DNA from: Chrysochromulina parva
Lineage: Eukaryota; Haptophyta; Prymnesiales; Chrysochromulinaceae
Direction of reading: 5' to 3'
Length of the DNA stretch: 27,103 nt
NCBI GenBank assembly: GCA_002887195.1
Contig: PJAB01000426.1
Coordinates: 1-27,103, forward strand
The position numbers and the translations under genes are program-made. Shown piece after piece: positions 1 through 8,051 of this stretch (the stretch's first letter is position 1; each line of letters starts with the position of its first letter). The notes under the pieces are model-generated. The model was not told the origin of the DNA. It ran no database searches and saw only the letters and a program-made list of their open reading frames with translations.

Positions 1-480
1 AGCGGAGCCAAGCTCGCGGGCGCTCTCAACCTGCGCGCCGCCACCTTCGACAACCTGCGCGGCGCGATCCTCGACGGCGTCGACCTGGCCGGCGTCAACC
101 TCGGCGGCAAGGACCTGAGCAGAGCCAGCTTCAAGGACACCAAGCTCGCGGGCGCTCTCAACCTGCGCGCCGCCATCTTCGACAACCTGCGCGGCGCGAT
201 CCTCGACGGCGTCGACCTGGCCGGCGTCGACCTTCGGCACAAGGACCTGAGCGGAGCCAAGCTCGCGGGCGCTCTCAACCTGCGCGCCGCCACCTTCGAC
301 AACCTGCGCGGCGCGATCCTCGACGGCGTCGACCTCGCCGGTGTTGACCTTCGCCGCAAGAGGACCTGAGCGGAGCCAAGCTCGCGGGCGCTCACAACCT
401 GCGCTACACCACCTTCGACAACCTGCGCGGCGCGATCCTCGACGGCGTCGACCTGGCCGGCGTTGACCTCGGCGGCAAAG
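1..480 (+). repeat. 117-nt tandem repeats inside the pentapeptide gene
   Basis: Four nearly identical units begin at about 1, 118, 250 and 369. The basic unit is 117 nt (39 codons). The second unit carries 15 extra nt (five residues, inserting SFKDT), and the third is 119 nt long because of the 2-nt excess that breaks the frame. Identity between units is high at DNA level, including third codon positions, which points to recent unequal crossing-over or gene conversion. The array extends off the left edge, so total copy number is unknown. Confidence 0.85.
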
Positions 481-821
481 ACCTGAAAGGAGCCACGTTC
501 GCGGGCGCCCTCTTCAACGATCCAGTTCGGACTCGTGGTGCAAACGTCTCCGCCTTCCCAGTGGGGTCTCAGTCGTCTGTTGGCGAAGGCTCCATCGTGT
601 TCGTTGACGGCGAGTTCATTGTTCGTGTCTCTGGCAACGATCCTCTTAGCTCCGCATACGCATACTACGAGTCGCATGGCATCAAGTGGAATGATCATTC
701 AGGAAGGAATTGGTTCGCCTCCTCGCTTGAACATGAATTGCTGTCGTATGATGTGACGCGCATGGTATGCGATGTGTTTTACACGACAGTGAAAGCGGCG
801 CGACGACCTCGTCACGCCTAA
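1..821 (+). CDS. Pentapeptide-repeat protein, 5'-partial, reading frame broken
   Basis: The left edge cuts this gene. Frame 1 reads a right-handed beta-helix type pentapeptide repeat (A/G-x-L-x-x steps such as SGAKLAGALNLRAATFDNLR) from base 1 to a TGA at 367-369. A 2-nt excess near 359-362 moves the same repeat pattern into frame 3, which then stays open through the last repeat and a non-repetitive tail of about 95 residues to TAA at 819-821. The tail contains VGEGSIVFVDGEFIVRV and is not recognised. Pentapeptide-repeat proteins are mostly structural solenoids or binding scaffolds, so no specific role is assigned. The break may be a real pseudogene mutation, an assembly error in a nearly identical repeat array, or (least likely) an unrecognised intron. 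The family call is secure; intactness is not. Confidence 0.6.
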
Positions 822-1033
822 GACGAGCTCGAAGTCCGTAAGACTGCTGGGCGGCCGGACGACTTCAGCCGGAGTAGTCCTTCTTCGTCGTCCGCGTCGC
901 GTAAACTATCTCAACATGCGAAAAGTTCGGTAGCTGTACGTAGTACGAAAGAAGCATCAATGCTCTATGCTGTATTTTCACGCAGTCGGCGATAATGGTC
1001 CGCAGGTAGTATCATGTATCTCATCGATGTATC
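822..1033. other. Convergent intergenic spacer
   Basis: This short spacer lies between the ends of two genes that face each other. I see no RNA gene, repeat or clear poly(A) signal in it. Confidence 0.5.
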
Positions 1034-3958
1034 TCACAACAAGTCGAGCGCCGCCGCCACATCGCCGCTCACCTCGCTGAGCGCGCGGCGCATCGCCCGC
1101 TCGTCTGTGAACCCCATGCCGCGCAGCTGCGCCACCTGCTCCGCAAAGGCCGCCGCGCCGACGTGCCCCTCGAGCCGCAGGTCGCGGAAGATCTGGCGGA
1201 CGCTGGCGTCGGCGGCGAGCGCGTCCTTGACTTCGGGCTCGAGCGTGGACCAATAGGCCTGCAGCTTCCTCCGCCGCTCCCCGTCGACGACGCGCGCCCA
1301 CTCCGCCTCGCTGACATGGTACTCATTCTGCTTGGGGTTGAGGCGGCACTCGCGGACGTGCGGATGCGCATCGCGGCCACAGTCGGCGAGGCAGAAGGCG
1401 CAGAAATGCGCGTGGCAGCCCGCGTACGCGCACGTGAGCGCCGCACAGCCCGTGAACTGGCCGAAGACGCGGCTGCACTTGGGGCAGCGCAAGTCAATCA
1501 ACTCCTCTATGTGCCGCCGTGCGACGAGAGCGCGACGCTCCTGCTCCGACCGGGCGGTAAGCTCGGCCTCGAAGCGCTCCTTCCAGCGCTCAAACTCGCC
1601 CTGCAGCGCCACGTGCTTGAGATCGTCGGCGTGGCGCTGCAGCGTCTCGAAGGCAAGCGGCGTGGCGTGCTGCGCCGCGGCTTGGATTGTGAAGCGTGCC
1701 GCGCAGCCCCAGTCGCTCGCGCAGCACTTGACGAAACCGCCGTCAGCCTCGCATAGCGCCTCGAGGCGCGACACGTGCGCGGAGAAGCACTCGTCGCACG
1801 CAAAGTGCCTGGTCACGCCGTCGCACTCGAGCCCCTTGTCGCGCGGCTCTGGGCAGTGGCACACGCAGCACGTGCGCACGTGGAGCAGCTCACTCAGCGT
1901 CTCGGCCACCGCGCTCGCCTTAGGCCGCTCGGTCGACTGTGGCGTGAGCATAGAGCGCACTAGCGCCGCAAGCTCGGTGCGATCGCTCCTGCGCGCAAGC
2001 TCGCCGCGCACGCGCTCGAGGTCGGCGAGGTCGGCGACCACGCGGCCGCTGCCCACGACCATCTCTCGCAGCCGCTCCTCGTCGCCGTCGCAGAAGAGAA
2101 CGTCGAGGAGAGTGACGCCGAGCGCAAAGACGTCCGAGGCGGACGAGGGTGTCGGGTCGGGCGCAAGGTAGAGCGGCGTGCCGCGCATCAGCGTCGAAGC
2201 CATCGTCTCGTGCGTGTTCACGCTCAGGTCAAAGTCGCAAAGAGCTGGCGCGGCAGTGGGGCCATCGCCGTCGAAGACGATGTTCTCCGGCTTGAGGTCG
2301 CGATGCAGCACGCCGTGCGAGTGGAGGAAGCGTACCGCCTCGGCGACACGCTGCGCCGCGCGGAGCTTGACTTCGGCATCCTTGCCTCGGCACCACTGCC
2401 GCATGTTGCCTCCGACGTAGCAGGGCGACTGCACAACGACGACGTCGCCGCGCTCGAGGAAGGCACACTCGACCGGCACAATGCCCGGATGGTGCAGCCG
2501 GCTTGCCGTTGCAACCGACCGCTTGATGCGCCTAAACTCGTTCACTCCGTACTCCTTGAGGATCTTGGGCGCGCTGACCTGTGCAACACCGCGCAGAGTG
2601 GCGCGCTTGACGTTGGGCTTGCTCGAGGTGACCACCATGAGCTCGGAGTAGCTCGCGTAGCTCCGGTCGAATGCGAGCAGACCGGCGCGACGCAGCAGCA
2701 GTTCGACATCAAAGCGCGCGCGCCCCGCCGTGTCGAGTACCTCGTACGCTTGGAACGGCTGCACGATGCGCTGCGCGCGCACCGGCAGCTCGGCGAAGTC
2801 GAACGGGACGGCCACGTCGTCGCCGAGGACGCCTCCGCGCGTTTGGACGGGTACGGCACTCAGCGCCGCCACCTCCACCACGACGCCGTCGCGGCGGCGG
2901 GAGAGCGCAGCGAACCGAATGGATGTCTGCTCGTGCTTGGCCCGGGATCGCTCCACCGCCGAATCGCCGGGCGCCGCAACAAACTCGAGATCCTCGAGCG
3001 CGCGCTTGGCTTGGCGCTCCTCTAACAGCACTGCACGGAACTCGCCCTGCAGCTCGTCGAGAGTGGCGAGCAGCGCCTCAGCGCGCACACGGCGTCCGTG
3101 CAGCGCTGCTGGAGCCTCGAGTGCTTGGCGTGCAGCGCGCAGCTCCGCCGCACCAGCCTGCACCGCGGCGTGCAGCTTCTGCCGGCGGCCGCGATGCTCC
3201 TCGGCGATACGGCCAGCGATAGCGATGGCATGCTCCCTCGCTTCGCCGCCGCACACCTGCCCGAGCTCGTGCACGCACTTGACGACGTCGGCGCATGCCG
3301 CCAGCAACGGCGACGCGCGCTCGCCGTCCACGTCCAACGTTGGATGCGAGGACTGGCCGTCGCCAACCGACGGCAGCTCGGGCAGCGCGACATCGCCCTC
3401 GCTCACGTCGCTCAGCGCGCGCTCGAGGCAGCGTTGCTTTGCCCGCAGACCCTCGAGGTGGAGCGTTGCAAAGTGGACCAGCTCCTGTCGCGCCTGGTCG
3501 CGCGCAAGGGCGTGCTCGCGCCACGCGTCCTCGTGGAGCCGCGGCAACTCGTCCGGCGTCGGCATCGCGCCCTCGGCAGCCGCGAGGCGGGTGAGTGCCG
3601 CCCGCGCCTCATCGGCAAGGCGGCGGAGAAGGCCCTCGGAATCGCTGTCGTAGCCCACCACTCGAGTGAGGAGCGGTTGGCGAAGCTCGAGAGTGGCAAA
3701 TCCAACCTCGAGCGTCGCACGCCGAGCCTCGACGGCAGCACAGATCGCACGGCCCCTGTTTTCATCGGCGCTTGCTAAGTCCATCTTGTACCTGGCCAGC
3801 CGAGCAAGGATTTGGACAAATCGGGCGCTCGTGGCCGAATGGTGGTGGATGGCATCGAGTGCGGAGTTGACGCCCGAGTCCTTCACGTGCCTCTGCTGCG
3901 CGCATCGTGCCATCAGCAGCTGTGCGGGATCACCATGGATCATGCTTGTGCATAGCAT
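1034..3958 (-). CDS. Protein kinase fused to RING1/RING2 (RBR-like) ubiquitin ligase with UBA tail
   Basis: About 974 residues if translation starts at the ATG at 3958; an in-frame ATG at 4040 is possible but would leave only 9 nt to the upstream gene. Residues up to about 430 are charged and helical, probably coiled coil. A protein kinase domain follows: HRDLKPEN at 552-559 is the intact catalytic loop. The metal-binding motif is DFD at 575-577 instead of DFG, and the APE motif reads APD. A cysteine/histidine cluster starts at 697 (C697, C700, then H-x2-C-x2-C and a CC-x5-C end) and resembles RING1 of RBR ligases. A cysteine-free helical linker follows instead of an IBR. A RING2-like module begins C825-x2-C828, with TGC838 at the position of the catalytic cysteine and FCAFC after it. 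The C-terminus (about 935-974, LRGMGFTDERAMRRAL) is a UBA-like ubiquitin-binding motif. Predicted role: phosphorylation coupled to ubiquitin transfer; substrate unknown. Confidence 0.82.
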   Translation of the reverse strand: MLCTSMIHGDPAQLLMARCAQQRHVKDSGVNSALDAIHHHSATSARFVQILARLARYKMDLASADENRGRAICAAVEARRATLEVGFATLELRQPLLTRVVGYDSDSEGLLRRLADEARAALTRLAAAEGAMPTPDELPRLHEDAWREHALARDQARQELVHFATLHLEGLRAKQRCLERALSDVSEGDVALPELPSVGDGQSSHPTLDVDGERASPLLAACADVVKCVHELGQVCGGEAREHAIAIAGRIAEEHRGRRQKLHAAVQAGAAELRAARQALEAPAALHGRRVRAEALLATLDELQGEFRAVLLEERQAKRALEDLEFVAAPGDSAVERSRAKHEQTSIRFAALSRRRDGVVVEVAALSAVPVQTRGGVLGDDVAVPFDFAELPVRAQRIVQPFQAYEVLDTAGRARFDVELLLRRAGLLAFDRSYASYSELMVVTSSKPNVKRATLRGVAQVSAPKILKEYGVNEFRRIKRSVATASRLHHPGIVPVECAFLERGDVVVVQSPCYVGGNMRQWCRGKDAEVKLRAAQRVAEAVRFLHSHGVLHRDLKPENIVFDGDGPTAAPALCDFDLSVNTHETMASTLMRGTPLYLAPDPTPSSASDVFALGVTLLDVLFCDGDEERLREMVVGSGRVVADLADLERVRGELARRSDRTELAALVRSMLTPQSTERPKASAVAETLSELLHVRTCCVCHCPEPRDKGLECDGVTRHFACDECFSAHVSRLEALCEADGGFVKCCASDWGCAARFTIQAAAQHATPLAFETLQRHADDLKHVALQGEFERWKERFEAELTARSEQERRALVARRHIEELIDLRCPKCSRVFGQFTGCAALTCAYAGCHAHFCAFCLADCGRDAHPHVRECRLNPKQNEYHVSEAEWARVVDGERRRKLQAYWSTLEPEVKDALAADASVRQIFRDLRLEGHVGAAAFAEQVAQLRGMGFTDERAMRRALSEVSGDVAAALDLL

Positions 3959-3982
3959 TGTTTCGAAGCCAACCGTGAAAAG

Positions 3983-4005
3983 ACTGCTTCTGCTGTGAAA
4001 CACAC
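3983..4005 (-). promoter_or_regulatory. 23-bp element upstream of the kinase-ligase gene
   Basis: On the minus strand this reads GTGTGTTTCACAGCAG followed by AAGCAGT. It lies about 25-47 nt upstream of the chosen ATG, inside the 91-nt gap to the PCIF1-like gene. It matches 22 of 23 bases with 5663-5685, which sits at a similar place before the PCIF1-like start codon. It could be a core promoter, an initiator, or a 3' splice acceptor (TTTCACAG) for a leader intron or trans-splicing. Function is inferred from position only. Confidence 0.45.
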
Positions 4006-4049
4006 TGGATAAAACACGTAGGCTCGTCGCCCTCCGCATCGGTCGCTCC

Positions 4050-5651
4050 TCATCCTCTTGCACCTTTGCCGCGCTTCTTCCGTTTTGCCGCGTGCGCCTC
4101 CTTGTTGGCCTTGCTCGCCCTCTGCTTGATCTTGCGCGGCACAGCCGCCCGCATCGCGTCCCGCAACGCACTCTCGGCTGCCGCGGAGGCCGGCCACCGA
4201 GCGGCGGCAGCCGACGTGGCGAGGATGAAGACGGCGGTGTCGCACGAGGACATGCGGCACGTCTCGCGCGCGCCTCCCCGCATGATGTGCGCGTGCCCCT
4301 CCGTGTACCCATGCGTGTGCAGTGCGACAAGCCACTGCGCGCGCCCAAACGCGCCTGCCGCGAGTCGCTGCAGCGCCGCCCATGCCTCGTGCCTCCGCAG
4401 CGCTGCGGACGCCCCGACAAAGACGGCAAAGAGCAGCGGCTTGGCGCTCGCCTCGGCGCTCTCGAGGAGCGCATGCATGTGCGCCGCCATCGCCAGGATC
4501 AGCTCGGGCGCAAACGGCGGGTTCGCCTCGAAGCTCCCTTCGGTCGGTCGCAGATCGAGAAAGGAGCCCACGGAGCCGAAGGCCGCGTCCACATCCGGGA
4601 ACGCGGAGCAAAATGGAGCGGTGCGTGCATTGAGCGGCGAGGCGAACACCTCGGCCGTGCACCCAAAGCACCGGCGCAGCACCGCAAACGCAGCTCCGCC
4701 GAGCGCCGCCTGGAACCCGGAGCCGCCGATCGTCTTGTAACGGAGAAGCATCCGCACGAGGTCGTTGTGGAATCGCGACTCCTCCAGCGCCGGGTCGCCG
4801 CTCACGACGGCGCCCGTCGCTGCCGAGGAGGCCTGCGCATGCATCGCTCGGAGCTTGGCGAGCTGCTCGTCGGAGATCTTGAGAGGGGCGATCTTGCCAG
4901 GGGCGCCCTCTCTCCCCGCGACGCTCACGAGAGAAAGACCGCACCGACTACTCGAGGCAGCAGCCGATCGAGACGTCGAGTTGTCGGGCGCGGCCTGGAT
5001 GTCGATCTTGTCGGACTCGCCCGCCATCTTAGGGGCGGCCGATCTCAGCTTCGCAGCTTCGGCCATGGCACCTCGCCGAAGCTCTACAGTGATGTGGGCG
5101 GCTTCTTGTTCATCCGCCCCTGCGCAGACGAGCTCTTGCATCAGGGCAGCGTCGGCCTCTGGTGCCGGGACAGCCGGTAGCAACGGGTCATGCACTTCGG
5201 CTCTGCGTGCTGCCTCTCGCAGCCAGCCAAAGTGCCAGCGCTCGAAGGCGCCCACCACTGGCAGCTTCGTTGGCAACTTTCGCACGTGCTCACCAAGACT
5301 GAGCCTCAGACGCCGCACTCCCTCAGCACGAGCGAGTTCGACCGAGAGTGGTTCGAAGCCGCGCTGCTTAAGGGCAGACTTGCCCATGGTGTGCCCCAGG
5401 GGAAAGGGGTCCGAGCAGCGCTCTTGAGCAGCGATAAGTTCCTCCGTGCGTAGAAGCAGTGAAGGCCGTGCTTCGGCAGTCTGCTCCGACGGGTCCTCAA
5501 CCTCCGGCCCGGCTGGCGCCGCAGCTTGCTTGGCCTCCGGCTTGGTTCGCACCGGAGATGCCTTGATCTCCGACTTGAATGCCGGCGGCCTGATACACGC
5601 CACCTTGGACGGTGGCGGCACGATGGGCACGCTCCTCTTCTTGCCGGGCAT
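4050..5651 (-). CDS. PCIF1: PCIF1-like mRNA cap m6Am (N6-adenosine) methyltransferase
   Basis: 533 residues from ATG at 5651; an upstream ATG-like start at 5732 would run through the shared promoter and is not preferred. Residues 1-120 are basic, proline-rich and probably disordered. The C-terminal half matches the catalytic region of PCIF1/CAPAM: a block with ASPLN, CSAFPDVDAAFGSVGSFLDL and GSFEANPPFAPEL. NPPF at 377-380 is the family's catalytic motif that binds the target adenine. In animals PCIF1 methylates N6 of a 2'-O-methyladenosine next to the m7G cap, using S-adenosylmethionine, and binds the RNA polymerase II CTD through a WW domain. I see no WW domain here, so CTD binding is unsupported. 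The C-terminus is a lysine/arginine-rich tail (KKRGKGARG) that suggests nuclear location. It is head to head with the SET-like gene, 147 bp away, and lies 91 bp upstream of the kinase-ligase gene on the same strand. Confidence 0.83.
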   Translation of the reverse strand: MPGKKRSVPIVPPPSKVACIRPPAFKSEIKASPVRTKPEAKQAAAPAGPEVEDPSEQTAEARPSLLLRTEELIAAQERCSDPFPLGHTMGKSALKQRGFEPLSVELARAEGVRRLRLSLGEHVRKLPTKLPVVGAFERWHFGWLREAARRAEVHDPLLPAVPAPEADAALMQELVCAGADEQEAAHITVELRRGAMAEAAKLRSAAPKMAGESDKIDIQAAPDNSTSRSAAASSSRCGLSLVSVAGREGAPGKIAPLKISDEQLAKLRAMHAQASSAATGAVVSGDPALEESRFHNDLVRMLLRYKTIGGSGFQAALGGAAFAVLRRCFGCTAEVFASPLNARTAPFCSAFPDVDAAFGSVGSFLDLRPTEGSFEANPPFAPELILAMAAHMHALLESAEASAKPLLFAVFVGASAALRRHEAWAALQRLAAGAFGRAQWLVALHTHGYTEGHAHIMRGGARETCRMSSCDTAVFILATSAAAARWPASAAAESALRDAMRAAVPRKIKQRASKANKEAHAAKRKKRGKGARG

Positions 5652-5798
5652 TTTCGATTCACACTGCTGCTGCTGTGAAACACACGACGCGCACACTCTC
5701 CGGACCCCCAAGCACGAGGCACTACAGTACACGAGAAGGCGTCCGATTCACAGCGTCGCTTTTCCACGTGGACCTGTGTGAAGTGTCTTCCAATTTCT
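5652..5798. promoter_or_regulatory. Bidirectional promoter region, PCIF1-like / SET-like pair
   Basis: The 147 bp between two divergent start codons must hold both 5' UTRs and both promoters. It contains the 23-bp element at 5663-5685 (minus orientation) and a plus-strand TTCACAGC at 5747-5754, 45 bp before the SET-like ATG. No TATA-box is evident. Confidence 0.5.
5663..5685 (-). promoter_or_regulatory. 23-bp element upstream of the PCIF1-like gene
   Basis: Minus-strand GTGTGTTTCACAGCAG followed by CAGCAGT, ending about 12 nt before the ATG at 5651. It differs by one base from the element at 3983-4005 before the next gene. A pyrimidine-rich TTTCACAG inside it would also fit a splice acceptor. 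Confidence 0.45.
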
Positions 5799-7547
5799 AT
5801 GCAAAAGTCTATGAGTTTCAATGTCGACTTCAATCTCGGCCCGGGTAGAAAATCTGCAGTCACAGCTGGCGGCGGCACTGGCGGAGCTAGCGGCAGAGGA
5901 GCCCGCTACTACCCTGATGCCGTGGAACTGGGCACTCCTGCTGCAGTCGAACCAGGCACTCCCTCGCAGGCCACGCCGACGATGCATGCCGTCATGAAGA
6001 AGTTGTCCTCGGCTGAGGCCTTGGTCAACCTGCGTGGCATATTAGAGACTACGAGGCCGTCGAAGAGAAATGTCAAGATGCTCCTCCACCCGGTGTGCGA
6101 GGAAGTGGAAAGACTTGTCGCGGCCTCAAAGGTACCGCCCAAGGGATTTGTGCGCACGCAATCCAGCCCGTTTACGAAGTTGGATCAACTGAATTCGGAG
6201 CTCCTGCAGACGTATAGAGCGCTCATTGCAACCAGCAATCCGCTTACCAAGAAGGAGCGCGCGCAGATTGTCTCCGCACTCAGTCGCGTGGGCATCAAGG
6301 TAGCAGATCCCGCTTCAGTGCAGGATGAAGGTTGTGCCAAAACTGCAGAGTCAGATATGGAGATGGCGGACAACGAGGATCACGATGAGGAGGACGATGA
6401 GATGCCAGATGTGGAGATGCCACCCGCGCACGATGCGCCCATGCTGGCGCAATGCGCGAACCGAGTCATCGTGAAGCGCTCGGCTGAGCCACGTGTTCTG
6501 GGTGGCCTTCCGACTTCCAGAACACGCTCGGCTGAAGAGTGGAAGTCGGAGCTTCTGAAGCACCTTCAGAGCCACACGCACGCGCAGTTGACCGATTCTC
6601 TCCTTGGGGGTGTCGGCGTACAGGCAATCCGCAAGATTCCAAAGAACACTGAGATCTTTCGGTTGAATGTCTGTCGGCACATTGATAATCGCGATGCGCG
6701 GGTGGACGTGGAGCTGACCGCTGAGGAAGTGGGACGCTTGCCAAAGAAAGTTGCAGGATTGCTGCGTCGCCTCATTGTGCCAAACGTGGTAGACGGCACA
6801 ACCACATATCCAGTGCCAGTGCAAGGACTCAACGGGTTGGACCCGTCGTTTTTCTGTAATGCTACGCTATTGCAGGACCAAGCGAATGTGGAGGTCATTC
6901 ACGTCAAAGATCAACGGGGTCTTGCTGCGATTCGCTCAACTCGAGACATCATAGCAGGGGAAGAGCTGCTGCTACTTGCCACCTCGGACCCATCACGTTT
7001 CGGTGGCGCAGCCTACGCCAATCCAGGCGACGCACCACGCTCTGAAATCGAGGCGCTGACTATCGAGCTGTCCAGCCTGGGACGTTGCGAAAGACAGCTC
7101 ATCCGCAAGAAAAATTGCCTTGCGGCTCGCAGAAAAGCCGTTGTCGAAAGGATCAAGAAGCTCATGCCGCCGCCACAGCTCAGCGACAAAGTGAAGCAGG
7201 AAGCTGTGAAGTACAATGCGCCGGCTGCTGGCGGCGGAGACGTTGGAAAGTCGTGCTGGGCGTGGTTTGCCGAAGATAACGAGGCTGTTCAAGCCACACT
7301 GCATAAATACTTCCCAGCAGAGGAGCGCCGACGGCTTGCACGTCGGGCGAAGCCAATGGGCAGCGCGACAGCTGCTCTCGCCAATGCGACACGAGGTTGC
7401 TACCTGATGCGCTTCGGCCCGGATGGAGGTACAATCCGGGAGGACTTTGACTACGTGAGCGACGACGACAAGACAGTAGACGTCTGGGATGATGGTCATG
7501 CAAGTGGCGTAGAGGAGCGTGGCAGCGTTAAGCTCGAGGTGAGCTAA
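5799..7547 (+). CDS. SET-domain-like protein with acidic linker
   Basis: 582 residues from ATG 5799 (a second ATG at 5811 is equally possible; the open frame further upstream begins with GTG). The first 180 residues are helical and unrecognised. An acidic stretch rich in D, E and M follows at about 185-210. From about 265 the pattern resembles a SET lysine-methyltransferase fold: GVGVQAIRKIPKNTEIF at 271 on matches the N-terminal SET strand (G-x-G-V-x-A-x-x-x-I-x-x-G/N), and CNATLLQDQANVEVIHV followed by GLAAIRSTRDIIAGEELLL matches the NHSC-to-GEEL segment, with N354 and GEEL at 387-390. The usual NHS is N-A-T here, and no clear catalytic Tyr motif is seen, so it may be inactive or a divergent protein methyltransferase. 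The C-terminal 170 residues are charged, with a helical stretch at about 410-455. Codon use looks less GC-extreme than its neighbours. Confidence 0.62.
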   Translation: MQKSMSFNVDFNLGPGRKSAVTAGGGTGGASGRGARYYPDAVELGTPAAVEPGTPSQATPTMHAVMKKLSSAEALVNLRGILETTRPSKRNVKMLLHPVCEEVERLVAASKVPPKGFVRTQSSPFTKLDQLNSELLQTYRALIATSNPLTKKERAQIVSALSRVGIKVADPASVQDEGCAKTAESDMEMADNEDHDEEDDEMPDVEMPPAHDAPMLAQCANRVIVKRSAEPRVLGGLPTSRTRSAEEWKSELLKHLQSHTHAQLTDSLLGGVGVQAIRKIPKNTEIFRLNVCRHIDNRDARVDVELTAEEVGRLPKKVAGLLRRLIVPNVVDGTTTYPVPVQGLNGLDPSFFCNATLLQDQANVEVIHVKDQRGLAAIRSTRDIIAGEELLLLATSDPSRFGGAAYANPGDAPRSEIEALTIELSSLGRCERQLIRKKNCLAARRKAVVERIKKLMPPPQLSDKVKQEAVKYNAPAAGGGDVGKSCWAWFAEDNEAVQATLHKYFPAEERRRLARRAKPMGSATAALANATRGCYLMRFGPDGGTIREDFDYVSDDDKTVDVWDDGHASGVEERGSVKLEVS

Positions 7548-8051
7548 ATACAAAACAGCTCGTATGTGGCGCGACGGCGCGGAAATGTCAACTAACAGCT
7601 GTATGCACGTCGATTGGGAGGCCCTGTATCGTCGTGCATGTGTCATTGGTGTGCGTGACTGTCGCATGGCGTGTCGAAGTGTCAGCTCCATGTAGTTGGT
7701 ACGGAACACGCGACACGTCACGCGACAGTAAACGACGGTACACTCTCTCGACGGCACAGCGCTCAGGCCTCAGCGGGACGGAACACGTCCCACGTCGGTA
7801 CACGACAGATGGTGGATGGCCGGGAAAGTCGGCGCGGCCAACGACGATTGGAAGCGCCCCATCTTGAAGCTGGAGCGTCCGCTGCTCCTTGTTGTCGACC
7901 AAGAGTCGCACATGGCACCGCGACATGCTCGAGACTCAGGAGAACTCCCTCTCATCGCAGGCTCTCTGCCCCAGCTCACAGCCCCGGTCAACGCTCTCTA
8001 AGCGAGTTCACTCTTAGCATGCGTCGGATCAAAGAGCCGTTCTGAGTCCTT
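7548..8051. other. Intergenic region, SET-like to glycosyltransferase
   Basis: 504 bp with no convincing gene. It holds an imperfect repeat (ACGGAACACG at about 7700 and 7780) and a small hairpin at 7775-7791 (GGGACG, loop GAACA, CGTCCC). It should contain the 3' UTR of the SET-like gene and the promoter of the glycosyltransferase gene. Confidence 0.4.

Noticed and set aside
1..821. Quinolone-resistance type (Qnr) or immunity role for the pentapeptide protein
   Set aside because: The repeat family alone does not show function, the gene is partial and broken, and the genome is eukaryotic.
2210..3653. Long plus-strand ORFs opposite the kinase-ligase gene
   Set aside because: They are open because of GC-rich codon bias on the other strand; products are Arg/Ala/Ser-rich with no motifs, while the minus strand has clear domains.
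4041..4474. N-terminal extension of the kinase-ligase ORF
   Set aside because: It overlaps the PCIF1-like coding region and is Arg/Ser/Gly-rich without motifs; the ATG at 3958 after the 23-bp element is a better start.
4092..5180. Plus-strand ORF of 362 codons opposite the PCIF1-like gene
   Set aside because: No recognisable motif; the minus strand encodes the NPPF methyltransferase block.
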